Shown in pieces: positions 42,551-50,471 of a DNA stretch of 64,000 bases. The notes beneath the pieces were generated by a model that was not told where the DNA came from, ran no database searches, and saw nothing but the letters and a program-made list of their open reading frames with translations. Numbering within the stretch: the first letter of the stretch is position 1; every line of letters begins with the position of its first letter. Source of the DNA: Bacillaceae bacterium JMAK1 (GTDB lineage Bacteria > Bacillota > Bacilli > Bacillales > Marinococcaceae); NCBI GenBank assembly GCA_012970285.1, contig JIBW01000007.1, positions 434,001-498,000 of the forward strand. The letters run 5' to 3'. A program made the translations under genes and the position numbers.

Positions 42551-42733
42551 AATGTCAAAGCAAATGAGACAATCTCTCAAAATCTCTTATGATCATGTGA
42601 AAGTTTGTGAAAGGGTTTTTTTCTGTTTAAGAAGTATCAGAAACGGTAAAACATTAACTAGGCAAGCAAGAACAATCAACAAGAACCATAAACAATTACA
42701 TTTGGTTTTATAATTCTAAGGAGGAAATATATC

Positions 42734-43039
42734 ATGAATAAGAAATTATTGTACGGAGCACTTTCAGGAGTATTTGCAGTAGGAATGTTAGCAGCTTGTG
42801 GAGACGATGCTGAAGATCCAGCAGGCGAGCCAGGCGATGACATGAACGGCGGCGACGAAATGGCGCCAGAAGATGACGGCATGGACGATGGCATGGAAGA
42901 TGACGGCATGGACGACGGCATGGAAGATGATGGCCTAGAAGATGACCTCGAAGACGATGGCATGGAAGATGACGGTATGGATGACGACATGGAAGACGAT
43001 GGCATGGATGATATGGAAGATGACGACGACGATATGTAA
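42734..43039 (+). CDS. Extremely acidic Asp/Glu/Met/Gly repeat lipoprotein
   Basis: A 101-residue protein with a lipobox (LAAC at about residues 19-22) and a mature part made almost only of Asp, Glu, Gly and Met, in repeats such as DDGMEDDGMDDGMEDDG. The DNA repeats in step with this. It is thus anchored outside the membrane, likely unfolded, and strongly anionic. Possible roles are cation (proton, Ca2+, metal) collection at the surface of an alkaliphile or salt-adapted cell; Met could bind copper. All roles are inference. AAGGAGGA precedes the ATG and a terminator follows. Confidence 0.8.
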   Translation: MNKKLLYGALSGVFAVGMLAACGDDAEDPAGEPGDDMNGGDEMAPEDDGMDDGMEDDGMDDGMEDDGLEDDLEDDGMEDDGMDDDMEDDGMDDMEDDDDDM

Positions 43040-43049
43040 TCGTTAGAAC

Positions 43050-43084
43050 GAAGCTCTGTAGATTTTCTACGGAGCTTCTTTTCT
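43050..43084 (+). terminator. Terminator of the acidic lipoprotein gene
   Basis: A 13-bp stem with one G-U pair (43050-43062 with 43066-43078) is followed by a T-rich tail. Confidence 0.82.
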
Positions 43085-43135
43085 TTAATGTAAGAAAAAG
43101 AGCATGATATGATACGGGGAGTAGGGGGGCGTATT

Positions 43136-43768
43136 ATGGCCAAAAAGAAATACTACGTCGTTTGGAAAGGTAGAAAGCCTGGAATTTATACGACGTGGGC
43201 AGAGTGTGAAGCAGAAGTGAAGGGGTTTAAAGGTGCCCGATTTAAATCGTTTCCGACGTATGATGAAGCAAAAGGAGCGTTTCAATCTGGGAAAAGTGAG
43301 GTTGTAGCAACAAAAAAGAAGCAACCAGTACGTACAACAAACCAGAACAAAACGTCACTTTATTATGAAACGACAAGTATTTCTGTTGATGCAGGAACAC
43401 ATGGAAACCCTGGACCAGTTGAGTATCAAGGGGTTTGGACAGAAGATGGACAAGTGCTATTCAAAATAAAACCATATCCTTTAGGGACGAATAACATGGC
43501 AGAGTTTCTAGCAATTGTACATGCGCTCCAATTTCAAAAAGAAAAAAACCTAAACGTACCAATCTATAGTGATTCAAAGACAGCAATTGGATGGGTTAAC
43601 AAGAAGAAAGCGAAGGCAACGCTTGTTGTTAATGAAAAAAGCAAACCAATTTGGCAAGACGTATCGAAAGCGGAAGAATGGTTGCAGGAACACGGTATCC
43701 CTAACCAAGTATTAAAATGGGAGACGAAAGATTGGGGAGAAATAAAAGCTGACTATGGACGAAAGTAA
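43136..43768 (+). CDS. rnhA: Ribonuclease HI with N-terminal hybrid-binding domain
   Basis: A 210-residue enzyme that cuts the RNA strand of RNA-DNA hybrids. Residues 1-55 (AKKKYYVVWKGRKPGIYTTW) form the hybrid-binding (viroplasmin-like) domain; the catalytic domain has the four acidic residues in SVDAGTHGNPG (Asp), NNMAEFLAI (Glu), YSDSKTAIGWV (Asp) and EIKADYGRK (Asp). The sequence is very close to the structurally known B. halodurans enzyme, including the lack of the basic protrusion. The ATG at 43136 follows AGGGGGGC; the longer start at 43109 is not supported. Confidence 0.95.
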   Translation: MAKKKYYVVWKGRKPGIYTTWAECEAEVKGFKGARFKSFPTYDEAKGAFQSGKSEVVATKKKQPVRTTNQNKTSLYYETTSISVDAGTHGNPGPVEYQGVWTEDGQVLFKIKPYPLGTNNMAEFLAIVHALQFQKEKNLNVPIYSDSKTAIGWVNKKKAKATLVVNEKSKPIWQDVSKAEEWLQEHGIPNQVLKWETKDWGEIKADYGRK

Positions 43769-43825
43769 CATAAAGTTCCGTTAAAGGGAAAAAATATAGA
43801 ACGCGCATTAGGAGGTTGTTTCGTC

Positions 43826-44347
43826 ATGGAAAAAGCGACATTTGCAGGTGGGTGTTTTTGGTGTATGGTTGGCCCGTTTCAAGCGCAAGAAGGGGTCACC
43901 CATGTGAAGTCTGGATACACAGGTGGGCATACAGAGAATCCTACGTATCGTGAAGTTTGTAGTGATACGACAGGTCACGTTGAGGCGATCCAAATTGACT
44001 TTGATCCGAGTGTTGTCAGCTACGAACGACTACTAGAAATTTTTTGGATGAATATTGATCCAACAGACACTGGTGGTCAGTTTAACGATCGTGGAGATTC
44101 GTATAAGACGGCAATTTTTTATCACAGTGACGATCAAAAAAATTCAGCTGAAAAATCACGCACTCAACTTGAAAAGAGCGGCCCTTTTGAAGGTAAGATT
44201 ATTACGCCGATTGTTGCTGCAAAAGCTTTTTATGATGCAGAAGAAGAACATCAAGATTATCATTTAAAAAACCCTTTTCATTATCAGTTGTATAAAAGGG
44301 GCTCAGGTCGAGCAGGATTTATTAAGAAACATTGGGGGAATGATTGA
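43826..44347 (+). CDS. msrA: Peptide-methionine (S)-S-oxide reductase
   Basis: A 173-residue repair enzyme that reduces the S form of methionine sulfoxide. The active GCFWC is at residues 9-13. It is followed directly by msrB (stop and start overlap), so both stereoisomers are repaired from one operon. TTAGGAGG precedes the ATG. Other resolving Cys are not obvious, so thioredoxin recycling may use Cys13, one residue pair away. Confidence 0.95.
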   Translation: MEKATFAGGCFWCMVGPFQAQEGVTHVKSGYTGGHTENPTYREVCSDTTGHVEAIQIDFDPSVVSYERLLEIFWMNIDPTDTGGQFNDRGDSYKTAIFYHSDDQKNSAEKSRTQLEKSGPFEGKIITPIVAAKAFYDAEEEHQDYHLKNPFHYQLYKRGSGRAGFIKKHWGND

Positions 44348-44781
44348 TGAGTGAGAAAAAAGATTTAAAAGAGCGGTTAACTGACATGCAATATAATGTT
44401 ACGCAACATGACGCAACAGAGCCTCCATTTCAAAATGAGTATTGGAATCATTTTGAGGAAGGCTTATACGTGGATATCGTCTCTGGTGAGCCGTTGTTTA
44501 CTTCTAAGGAAAAGTTCGAATCAAGCTGTGGCTGGCCTAGCTTTACAAAGCCAGTAGAAGAGAAAGTGGTTAATGAGAAGTTGGATACAACACACGGTAT
44601 GCGTCGGACAGAAGTACGAAGTAAAGAAGGAGATTCACACTTAGGTCATGTGTTCCCTGATGGGCCAGGACCAGAAGGATTACGTTATTGCATCAACTCA
44701 GCAGCAATTCGCTTTATTCCTTACGATCAATTAGAAGAAGAAGGCTACGGAGCGTTTAAATCGCGTATTGATTCTAAGTGA
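44347..44781 (+). CDS. msrB: Peptide-methionine (R)-S-oxide reductase
   Basis: A 144-residue enzyme that reduces the R form of methionine sulfoxide. Seen: [27 protein letters not shown] and the catalytic Cys in LRYCINSAA. The two CxxC zinc motifs of many MsrB proteins are absent, so this is the zinc-free type. Starts at ATG overlapping the msrA stop (TGATG). Confidence 0.95.
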   Translation: MSEKKDLKERLTDMQYNVTQHDATEPPFQNEYWNHFEEGLYVDIVSGEPLFTSKEKFESSCGWPSFTKPVEEKVVNEKLDTTHGMRRTEVRSKEGDSHLGHVFPDGPGPEGLRYCINSAAIRFIPYDQLEEEGYGAFKSRIDSK

Positions 44782-45674
44782 TGAGAAACCTAGAAGAAAC
44801 GCGTCTTCATTTTTTACAAGATCAACAAAGTTATCTTAATCATTATCACCTATCAACAGTGGCAGATTATGAGCAAACTGTATTAGACGTAGAGCAGTTA
44901 GAAGTAATTGTTCATTGGTTTACGCCAAAGTCATATATCGACACGCTCATTTTTGTACATGGATATATGGATCACAGCGGCGCGCAAGCGCCGTTTTTTA
45001 CAAAAGCAGTGGAAAACGGTTTGCGAGTTGTCGCCATTGATTTACCGGGACATGGTTTATCGTCAGGCGATCGGCATGCGATACGATCCTTTGAAGTTTA
45101 TGAAGGGATCTTGGAGAGATTGTTGGAGCAAGTTGAACGTGAACAGCAAAAAAAACCATTCCTTCTTGGACATAGTACTGGTGGAGGCATTATCGCTCAT
45201 CATGTATTGAGAGCTACAAATCCTTATGTTTTACATGCGATACTCGTTTCACCACTGGTTAGAACGATGAGTTCTCTCTTCATGAAAGTCGGTCAACCGT
45301 TCGTGCAATTGACGACAGACGAAGTTCCAAGGAAGTTTCGACATAACACAGGCGATGGTCAATTTGCTAGGATGCAACAACAAGATCCATTGCAAAGTGA
45401 TCGAATACCAATTGCTTGGGTCAAAGAAATGCTAAGCTGGGAAAAACAGTTTCTTTATAATCAACCGAGTCAAAAAGAAGTCTCTATTATTCAAGGAACG
45501 GCTGATAAGACGGTTGATTGGAAGCATAATCTTGCGGTTTATAATCAGAAGTTCCAAAAGGCCAATCCAATTCTAATTGAACATGGCGAACACCAGTTAC
45601 TAAATGAGATAACACCTATTAGGGAAATGACGTATGAGCGAATCTTTCATATTGTTCGACAGTATCAACAATAA
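44781..45674 (+). CDS. Alpha/beta hydrolase, monoacylglycerol lipase-like
   Basis: A 297-residue serine hydrolase of the S33/lysophospholipase group. The nucleophile is in GHSTGGG (near residue 130), the oxyanion region in FVHGYMDHSG, the acid in GTADKTVDW and the His in EHGEHQLLNE. It probably hydrolyses monoacylglycerols or lysophospholipids. The start overlaps the msrB stop by one base, so it is part of the msrAB operon although the link to Met repair is unclear. Confidence 0.82.
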   Translation: MRNLEETRLHFLQDQQSYLNHYHLSTVADYEQTVLDVEQLEVIVHWFTPKSYIDTLIFVHGYMDHSGAQAPFFTKAVENGLRVVAIDLPGHGLSSGDRHAIRSFEVYEGILERLLEQVEREQQKKPFLLGHSTGGGIIAHHVLRATNPYVLHAILVSPLVRTMSSLFMKVGQPFVQLTTDEVPRKFRHNTGDGQFARMQQQDPLQSDRIPIAWVKEMLSWEKQFLYNQPSQKEVSIIQGTADKTVDWKHNLAVYNQKFQKANPILIEHGEHQLLNEITPIREMTYERIFHIVRQYQQ

Positions 45675-45675
45675 A

Positions 45676-45706
45676 AAAAGAAGCACTCTTATAAAAGTGT
45701 GCTTCT
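45676..45706 (-). terminator. Terminator of the FbpB-like gene
   Basis: AGAAGCAC (45679-45686) pairs with GTGCTTCT (45699-45706); on the minus strand it is followed by a T run, so it mainly serves the convergent gene. Confidence 0.75.
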
Positions 45707-45715
45707 AGTCTAAGC

Positions 45716-45874
45716 TTAAGATAAAGCTTTCTTATTATTTGACTTTTTTAAACGTCGGAGTTGGCGATCTTCAACGCGTTTCTCAATCGCGTTAAGTAGA
45801 TCAGCGTCTCTCTCAAGATCTTGTTTATTTTGGTCGACTAGTTCATTAAAAGAAGTTCTAAATGGTCGTCGCAT
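45716..45874 (-). CDS. FbpB-like small basic protein
   Basis: A 52-residue protein (MRRPFRTSFNELVDQNKQDL, then ERDADLLNAIEKRVEDRQLR) that matches the pattern of Fur-regulated basic protein FbpB: a basic N-terminus, SFxELVxxNK and a helix of alternating charges. In B. subtilis FbpB acts with the small RNA FsrA in iron sparing. A clear Fur box was not found upstream, so iron control here is unproven. Start at 45874 follows AAAAGGACGGG; the longer frame from 45937 is not supported. Confidence 0.7.
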   Translation of the reverse strand: MRRPFRTSFNELVDQNKQDLERDADLLNAIEKRVEDRQLRRLKKSNNKKALS

Positions 45875-45969
45875 GTTTCCCGTCCTTTTGAATAAATTCA
45901 TTGAATAGGTAAAAGTAAAAATTACCTGTAAGATCATTTTACCCTATTTGCAAAAAATTAAACATTGAT

Positions 45970-45984
45970 AAATTGTTACAATTT
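45970..45984. promoter_or_regulatory. 7-1-7 palindrome in the divergent promoter region
   Basis: AAATTGTTACAATTT is a perfect 15-base 7-1-7 inverted repeat between the divergent FbpB-like and YtxH genes. Its geometry is like Fur-family boxes, but the bases differ from the Fur and PerR consensus. Confidence 0.4.
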
Positions 45985-46095
45985 AGCGAAGGCTTCAAGT
46001 TTGGACAACATTTGTGAAGAATCGTGAATTTTGGACCCGATTCGATGTATAATATGGAAAAGTAAAACAATAATTTGAACGATGGAGGGATCAAC

Positions 46096-46491
46096 TTGTC
46101 AAAAGAAGGAAGAAAATGGACAGCGTGGGTAGTCATCGGTGGAATTGCAGCTTTTGTTGCGTATATACTTTCGAATAAGAAAACACGTGAAAAAACGATC
46201 GGTTACGTTCGAGAAGGTGCTCAATTTATAGATGAGACAGGAAAGTTTGTAAAAGATAACCAAGAAGAAATTCGATCTTTAATCAAAGACACGAGCACGA
46301 AAGTGAATTCGCTCGTGACCGTTGCAAGTTCAGAAATTGAACAAATCGCCAAGCACACTTCACATTTAAAAACGACAGCGACAGATCTGCTTGATACAGC
46401 TAAATCGGCAGCAGAGGAAATTAAACATCAAAAAAACATCGAAGATGATAAATCAACTCCTGATAATCTGACGTATTTGGATCCTCGATAA
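46096..46491 (+). CDS. YtxH domain protein
   Basis: A 131-residue protein with a transmembrane helix near the N-terminus (residues 8-25, ending YILSNKKTREK) and a long helical, possibly coiled-coil tail with many Lys and Glu, as in the YtxH family of general stress proteins. Start: TTG at 46096 lies 6 bases from GGAGGG; the upstream TTG (46075) and its frame cross that site. The function is unknown; related YtxH proteins are induced by stress. Confidence 0.75.
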   Translation: MSKEGRKWTAWVVIGGIAAFVAYILSNKKTREKTIGYVREGAQFIDETGKFVKDNQEEIRSLIKDTSTKVNSLVTVASSEIEQIAKHTSHLKTTATDLLDTAKSAAEEIKHQKNIEDDKSTPDNLTYLDPR

Positions 46492-46497
46492 AAAGAT

Positions 46498-46522
46498 GTT
46501 TATTCCATACTACAAGCGGTAA
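46498..46522 (+). promoter_or_regulatory. Possible sigma-B promoter of the VLRF1-like gene
   Basis: GTTTAT (46498-46503) and CGGTAA (46517-46522), 13 bases apart, each miss the sigma-B consensus by one base. The start codon is 37 bases downstream. Confidence 0.45.
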
Positions 46523-46558
46523 TAGATAGAATACGTTATCGCTGTAGGAGGAATAGAA

Positions 46559-47353
46559 ATGTCATTAGTAGAAGAACTAAACCAACTAGAACAAGTACAA
46601 GATAAAGAAGGTACACTTACTGTTTATTTAAATACTGATTTTCAAGAACAAAACCATCAACGTGGCGAATGGAAGATTCGACTTAAGAATGGTCGGAAGC
46701 GACTCATTGAATACGCAGAGAAGAGTGAAGATGCGGATTCAGTGAAGAAATTAAAGAAACGACTTGAAGAAGTCGAAACATACATCAATGACCAACAAGC
46801 GAATATGCAACGAGGATTAGTGATCGTTACGACTGCTAATGGTGATGTGTTCTCAGCGCATCTACTGCAAGTTCCAGTTGAGACATCGTTTCATTGGGAA
46901 GAAGAAGCTGAGCTCGAACAAGTGCGTGAGCTTATGAAATCTTATCCACAAACAGGTATTATCGTCGCGCAGAAAACCGATGTCATGTTTATTGATACAG
47001 CGCTTGGTGAAGTTCGTGATTCCTTCACATTCAGTTGGGATTTCGAGAACGATGATTGGGTTCAACACGATGCAGGACATGCGAGTTCACCGAACGGGGC
47101 TGATACGGCGAATGACGAATTCGACCGCCGTTTTGAAGAGAACATGCAACGTTGGTACAAGAAGTTAGCCCCAGTCATTATTCAAGAAATGAAGAAACGT
47201 GAGTTGAATGGTGCGTTCTTTGTAGGAAGCAAACCGATGATTGAGGAATTAACTCAACATTTCTCTTCAAACCACATTCAAGGTAGAGTCGAGAAGAACC
47301 TCGGTTCAAAGCCGGTGAAAGACATTGTGTATACAGTATTTAAAGAAGCATAA
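46559..47353 (+). CDS. VLRF1 family aeRF1-type release factor-like protein
   Basis: A 264-residue protein that agrees with bacterial proteins named VLRF1 family aeRF1-type release factor: LTVYLNTDFQEQ and GEWKIRLKNG near the start, LLQVPVETSFHWEEE, the GIIVAQKTDVMFIDTALGEV core and RFEENMQRWYKKLAPVI. In the family, some members free nascent chains from stalled ribosomes as peptidyl-tRNA hydrolases. No GGQ motif is visible, so catalysis by the usual mechanism is not shown. GTAGGAGGA precedes the ATG; a possible sigma-B promoter suggests stress induction. Confidence 0.8.
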   Translation: MSLVEELNQLEQVQDKEGTLTVYLNTDFQEQNHQRGEWKIRLKNGRKRLIEYAEKSEDADSVKKLKKRLEEVETYINDQQANMQRGLVIVTTANGDVFSAHLLQVPVETSFHWEEEAELEQVRELMKSYPQTGIIVAQKTDVMFIDTALGEVRDSFTFSWDFENDDWVQHDAGHASSPNGADTANDEFDRRFEENMQRWYKKLAPVIIQEMKKRELNGAFFVGSKPMIEELTQHFSSNHIQGRVEKNLGSKPVKDIVYTVFKEA

Positions 47354-47435
47354 TGACAAGAACACTGATCTTAAAGCGAATAAATTCGTGAATGAGAGTA
47401 AGTAAATCCAAACACATTCTAATTGAAAATGTGTT

Positions 47436-47461
47436 CGGGTCTTAGCGCTAAGACATCAAGC
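47436..47461. repeat. Flanking repeat copy 1 with 16-bp palindrome
   Basis: Contains GTCTTAGCGCTAAGAC (47439-47454), a perfect 16-bp palindrome. The 26 bases from TCGGGTCTT onward resemble those at about 48653-48678, on the other side of the beta-propeller gene. Confidence 0.5.
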
Positions 47462-47463
47462 TG

Positions 47464-47504
47464 AAAAAAGTGACGAACCTTGCTAATAGGTTCGTCACTT
47501 TTTT
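47464..47504. terminator. Bidirectional terminator between VLRF1-like and beta-propeller genes
   Basis: A 17-bp perfect stem (47464-47480 with 47488-47504) with A and T runs at its ends. Confidence 0.92.
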
Positions 47505-47514
47505 AGTCATGTGA

Positions 47515-48555
47515 TTATTCACATGGGAATTCATAAATCGTAAGACCATAAGGCCTGCTTCCCACAGGTAGCGTGGCGATTACCGTATTAGTGTCAAGGT
47601 CAATGACGGAAACAGTATTGTCGAAGTTATTGCTAACATAAGCAAGTCGAGTGGCGGGGCTGATTGCTACAGCTCTTGGGGCTCTGCCTACTGGAATTAC
47701 GTCGAGCACTTCATTCGTCGTTCCGTCCACGACTGCTAACGTTCCGTCGTTGACCACAATATAAGCGGTATTCGTCGTAGGATCAAGCGCTGTTCGATGC
47801 GTTTCGTTCGGGAAACTAATTTGATCAACGACAGTATTCGTTGTTAGATCAATAATAGAAACGATATTTGCCCCTTGAACGGATACATAGGCTTTTCTGT
47901 TGATCGAATCAATCGTAATTTGTGTCGGAGTCGGTCCTACAACAATTTGGCCGATAACCGTGTTGTTGTCTATGATTGATACAGTATTGGTACCGGCATC
48001 CGTAACATAAAAATAATTCGTTTCAGGATCTCTTGCGATGTCGTATGGCGTAGTGATCCCAACACCGGTGATTGCGCCAACTTGTTGATACGTTGTACCG
48101 TCAAGTAGCAAAATCCCTGAACGGGTTGTTGTAAGATAATAGATATTTTGTTCAGGATCATAAACAATATTTGTCGGAAAACTTGCTCCAGTTGTAGGTC
48201 GATACGTAGCGATGACTTGATTCGTAACCGGGTCAACAACATCAATCGTTTGAGAAAAACTATTAACAACATTAATCAGGCCAGTAAACGGGTTGTAATA
48301 CGTAGCAAACGGTTCTCCATTTAGACCGATTGTCCCCAAATCTTCACCGGTTGTCAGATCAATAACGCTAAGGTTTCTGCTTCCCTCATTTGCCACATAC
48401 ACCCTCCCGCAAGTTGGAGGTACCGGCGGTGTCGGTGACGTAGGTGAAGTGGGTGCAGTTGGTGCAGTCGGCACGATAATGTTGCCCGGTCCGTTGATGA
48501 GGTTGTTGTTGATCGTAACGTTGCCACAACACATTCTCTTATGATTTCTTGTCAT
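47515..48555 (-). CDS. YncE-type seven-bladed beta-propeller protein
   Basis: A 346-residue protein with seven beta-propeller repeats of the YVTN/YncE type (for example RVYVANEGSRNLSVIDLTTG and LAYVSNNFDNTVSVIDLDTN). The N-terminal 50 residues hold two adjacent Cys (MCCGNV), an Asn/Gly-rich stretch and a Pro/Thr linker, PTAPTAPTSPTSPTPPVPP, but no signal peptide. This layout resembles proteins of the spore surface, where Cys and Pro-Thr linkers are common; that is inference. AAAGGAGGG precedes the ATG. Confidence 0.8.
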   Translation of the reverse strand: MTRNHKRMCCGNVTINNNLINGPGNIIVPTAPTAPTSPTSPTPPVPPTCGRVYVANEGSRNLSVIDLTTGEDLGTIGLNGEPFATYYNPFTGLINVVNSFSQTIDVVDPVTNQVIATYRPTTGASFPTNIVYDPEQNIYYLTTTRSGILLLDGTTYQQVGAITGVGITTPYDIARDPETNYFYVTDAGTNTVSIIDNNTVIGQIVVGPTPTQITIDSINRKAYVSVQGANIVSIIDLTTNTVVDQISFPNETHRTALDPTTNTAYIVVNDGTLAVVDGTTNEVLDVIPVGRAPRAVAISPATRLAYVSNNFDNTVSVIDLDTNTVIATLPVGSRPYGLTIYEFPCE

Positions 48556-48838
48556 CCATAACCCTCCTTTCGCGATAGTATATGTGACAACTTATAATAT
48601 GGATGGTTATCTGTTGGGTAAGGTCATCTATTTTACTTTGTAGAAGGGTGATCGGGTCTTGACGCTAGAAGATCAAAGTAAGGGCTCAGTTGGGGTTGCC
48701 GCCATCGACTTTATGGCGCAGACTTCGGCAGAGTGGATCAAGACTTGGGTAGTGCGGATCAAACTTTAGCTAGGGAGCAATGACTATGATATGCGAATCA
48801 TAATATAGAAAACAGAAAACGAACTCGTACCATCCTCA
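48556..48838. other. Intergenic region with traces of a decayed 21-bp repeat
   Basis: The region between the beta-propeller gene and the next terminator has no coding frame I can support. At about 48715-48777, three 21-base blocks align with GATCAAGACTT and GATCAAACTTT at the same phase; GATCAAAGT at 48671 lies 65 bases earlier. This looks like a degenerate tandem array. A copy of the repeat at 47436 is found at about 48653-48678. Confidence 0.45.
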
Positions 48839-48871
48839 TAAAAAAACTCCCATCAACGTTGATGGGAGTTT
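48839..48871 (-). terminator. Terminator of the cyclo-ligase/YihY pair
   Basis: A 28-base perfect palindrome (48844-48857 with 48858-48871), with T run on the minus strand. Confidence 0.85.
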
Positions 48872-48876
48872 AATCA

Positions 48877-49593
48877 CTAGGCGTTCGTATTCTTTAATTC
48901 TTTTAACTCTCTAAGGATCGGCATATCTTCTAAGTCGTCTTCGCTTACAATCGACCAATCAATTCCGGTAGACTTGTGGCTTTCCTGAACTTCAATGACC
49001 CGTTCATTTGTAATTACATAATCCATCGATACGTCGTAGTGTGCACTAGGCAAGGAAGATTCAATGAGCTGTAACTCATGGATTGTCGTGACGACGGGAA
49101 TCGCTCGGTTACCGATCTCTCGTATAATGCCGTATTCCCGATCAGCGAATCCTGCGCCTTTGCCGATGCGATGACCGTCAAAGTCAACAGCAACAGAGCC
49201 CATGAGCATGAGATCAATTTCTGGTAGCTCATGGAGCGGTGTGACTTTGCCGTAGGCATTCATATGTTTTAAGCTAGCCGCTTTTCGTTCTTCGCCAGCC
49301 GGGACGGTACCGGGGAGGATGACGACAAAACCGTCTTTAAGCCTTGGTGTCGGAATGAGTAATGTTTTGTGGTCTTTAATTACTTGTGCTCGAATAGGTA
49401 GTTGGGGCGAATCAGGGTTAACTTTTACGACGGTTGCATCTTTATATATGGACAGCTGAAAAAGTAACTCTGCTGCAGCTTCTGCTCCTTTGAAGTTTGG
49501 GATGCGTCCTTCTAGTGGAAATGGGAAGCGACCTGCTTTTTGTTCTGTAAGGTCGGTCCACACGTTTTCACGTATCGCTTGTTTTTCGTTCAA
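48877..49593 (-). CDS. 5-formyltetrahydrofolate cyclo-ligase-like protein
   Basis: A 238-residue protein of the 5-formyl-THF cyclo-ligase superfamily, nearest in pattern to the MTHFSD-like group: FPFPLEGRIPNFKGAEAAAE near the start, LPGTVPAGEE, MGSVAVDFDGHRIGKGAGFADREYG and a short C-terminal tail. Classic enzymes turn 5-formyl-THF into 5,10-methenyl-THF; activity of this subgroup is less sure. Start: TTG at 49593 is 9 bases from AAGGAG and one base after the YihY stop; the longer frame runs into yihY. Confidence 0.75.
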   Translation of the reverse strand: MNEKQAIRENVWTDLTEQKAGRFPFPLEGRIPNFKGAEAAAELLFQLSIYKDATVVKVNPDSPQLPIRAQVIKDHKTLLIPTPRLKDGFVVILPGTVPAGEERKAASLKHMNAYGKVTPLHELPEIDLMLMGSVAVDFDGHRIGKGAGFADREYGIIREIGNRAIPVVTTIHELQLIESSLPSAHYDVSMDYVITNERVIEVQESHKSTGIDWSIVSEDDLEDMPILRELKELKNTNA

Positions 49594-49594
49594 T

Positions 49595-50410
49595 TTAGGC
49601 CTCTCCTTCTTGCTTATGAACATTGATTCGTAAGGCATTTAATTGTGCACCAAGTAAAATCATTAATCCAGTTAGGAAAAACCATACCATAAGACCGATG
49701 ATCGTGCCTAGACTGCCGTATATAATCGAGTAGTCATTGTACTGGTTGTAAAAAGAAAACCCTAGTGAAGCGATTTGCCAGCCGATTGTCGCGAATAGTG
49801 CGCCTGGCCACGTGTCTCGCCAACTAATCCGTTTACTTGGCACAATCGTATACAAAATAATGAGCACAATCCCGATAACGAGTACGCTAATGGACCAGCG
49901 GACAACGGACCAAAACGGTGCTAACCAACTTTCGACCCCTAATGTACTAAAAATAAACTCTCCAATCGGCTCTCCAAAGATTGGGAAGAGAAGAGAGACG
50001 AGAAGTGCAGTGAGAAATGAAACGACAAGAATTGAGCCGACCCCAACCATGCGCTTTAATGATGGATGAGGGAGTTGATAAGCTTTGTTCACGGCTCGAA
50101 TGACCGCAAAAGAACCAAGGAACGTTAACCAGACTGTTGCGATCGAACTGATGCTTAATACGTTTACACGTTGGTCATTAAAGATATCAGTTAGGGTGGA
50201 TTGAATAAACGAGTAAATCTGATCTGGGATATAAGGTGAGATAATTTCAAGAAACTCAGCAGTTCCGACTGGGAAAAAACTGATTATGTTTAAAATAACG
50301 ATAAGCAAAGGAAAAAAAGCTAACAAAAAGTAATAGGCCATTTGAGCAGCAACATCAAATAATCTCTGCTCCCATGTCGTTTTAATCATTTCAACGATCA
50401 GTTTAATCAT
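49595..50410 (-). CDS. YihY/BrkB family membrane protein
   Basis: A 271-residue membrane protein with six hydrophobic helices of the YihY/virulence factor BrkB family. Conserved: AAQMAYYFLLAFFPLLIVIL, LTFLGSFAVIRAVNKAY, ISWRDTWPGALFATIGWQIA and the final LGTIIGLMVWFFLTGLMILLGAQLNA. Once thought to be RNase BN, this family is now uncharacterised and may transport or handle lipids. GGAGAAAATGA precedes the ATG. It is followed directly by the cyclo-ligase-like gene. Confidence 0.88.
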   Translation of the reverse strand: MIKLIVEMIKTTWEQRLFDVAAQMAYYFLLAFFPLLIVILNIISFFPVGTAEFLEIISPYIPDQIYSFIQSTLTDIFNDQRVNVLSISSIATVWLTFLGSFAVIRAVNKAYQLPHPSLKRMVGVGSILVVSFLTALLVSLLFPIFGEPIGEFIFSTLGVESWLAPFWSVVRWSISVLVIGIVLIILYTIVPSKRISWRDTWPGALFATIGWQIASLGFSFYNQYNDYSIIYGSLGTIIGLMVWFFLTGLMILLGAQLNALRINVHKQEGEA

Positions 50411-50471
50411 TCATTTTCTCCTTACACGATAAGTTCTTGGTAGTTTGAACAATTTTGTAACATCTCAACCA

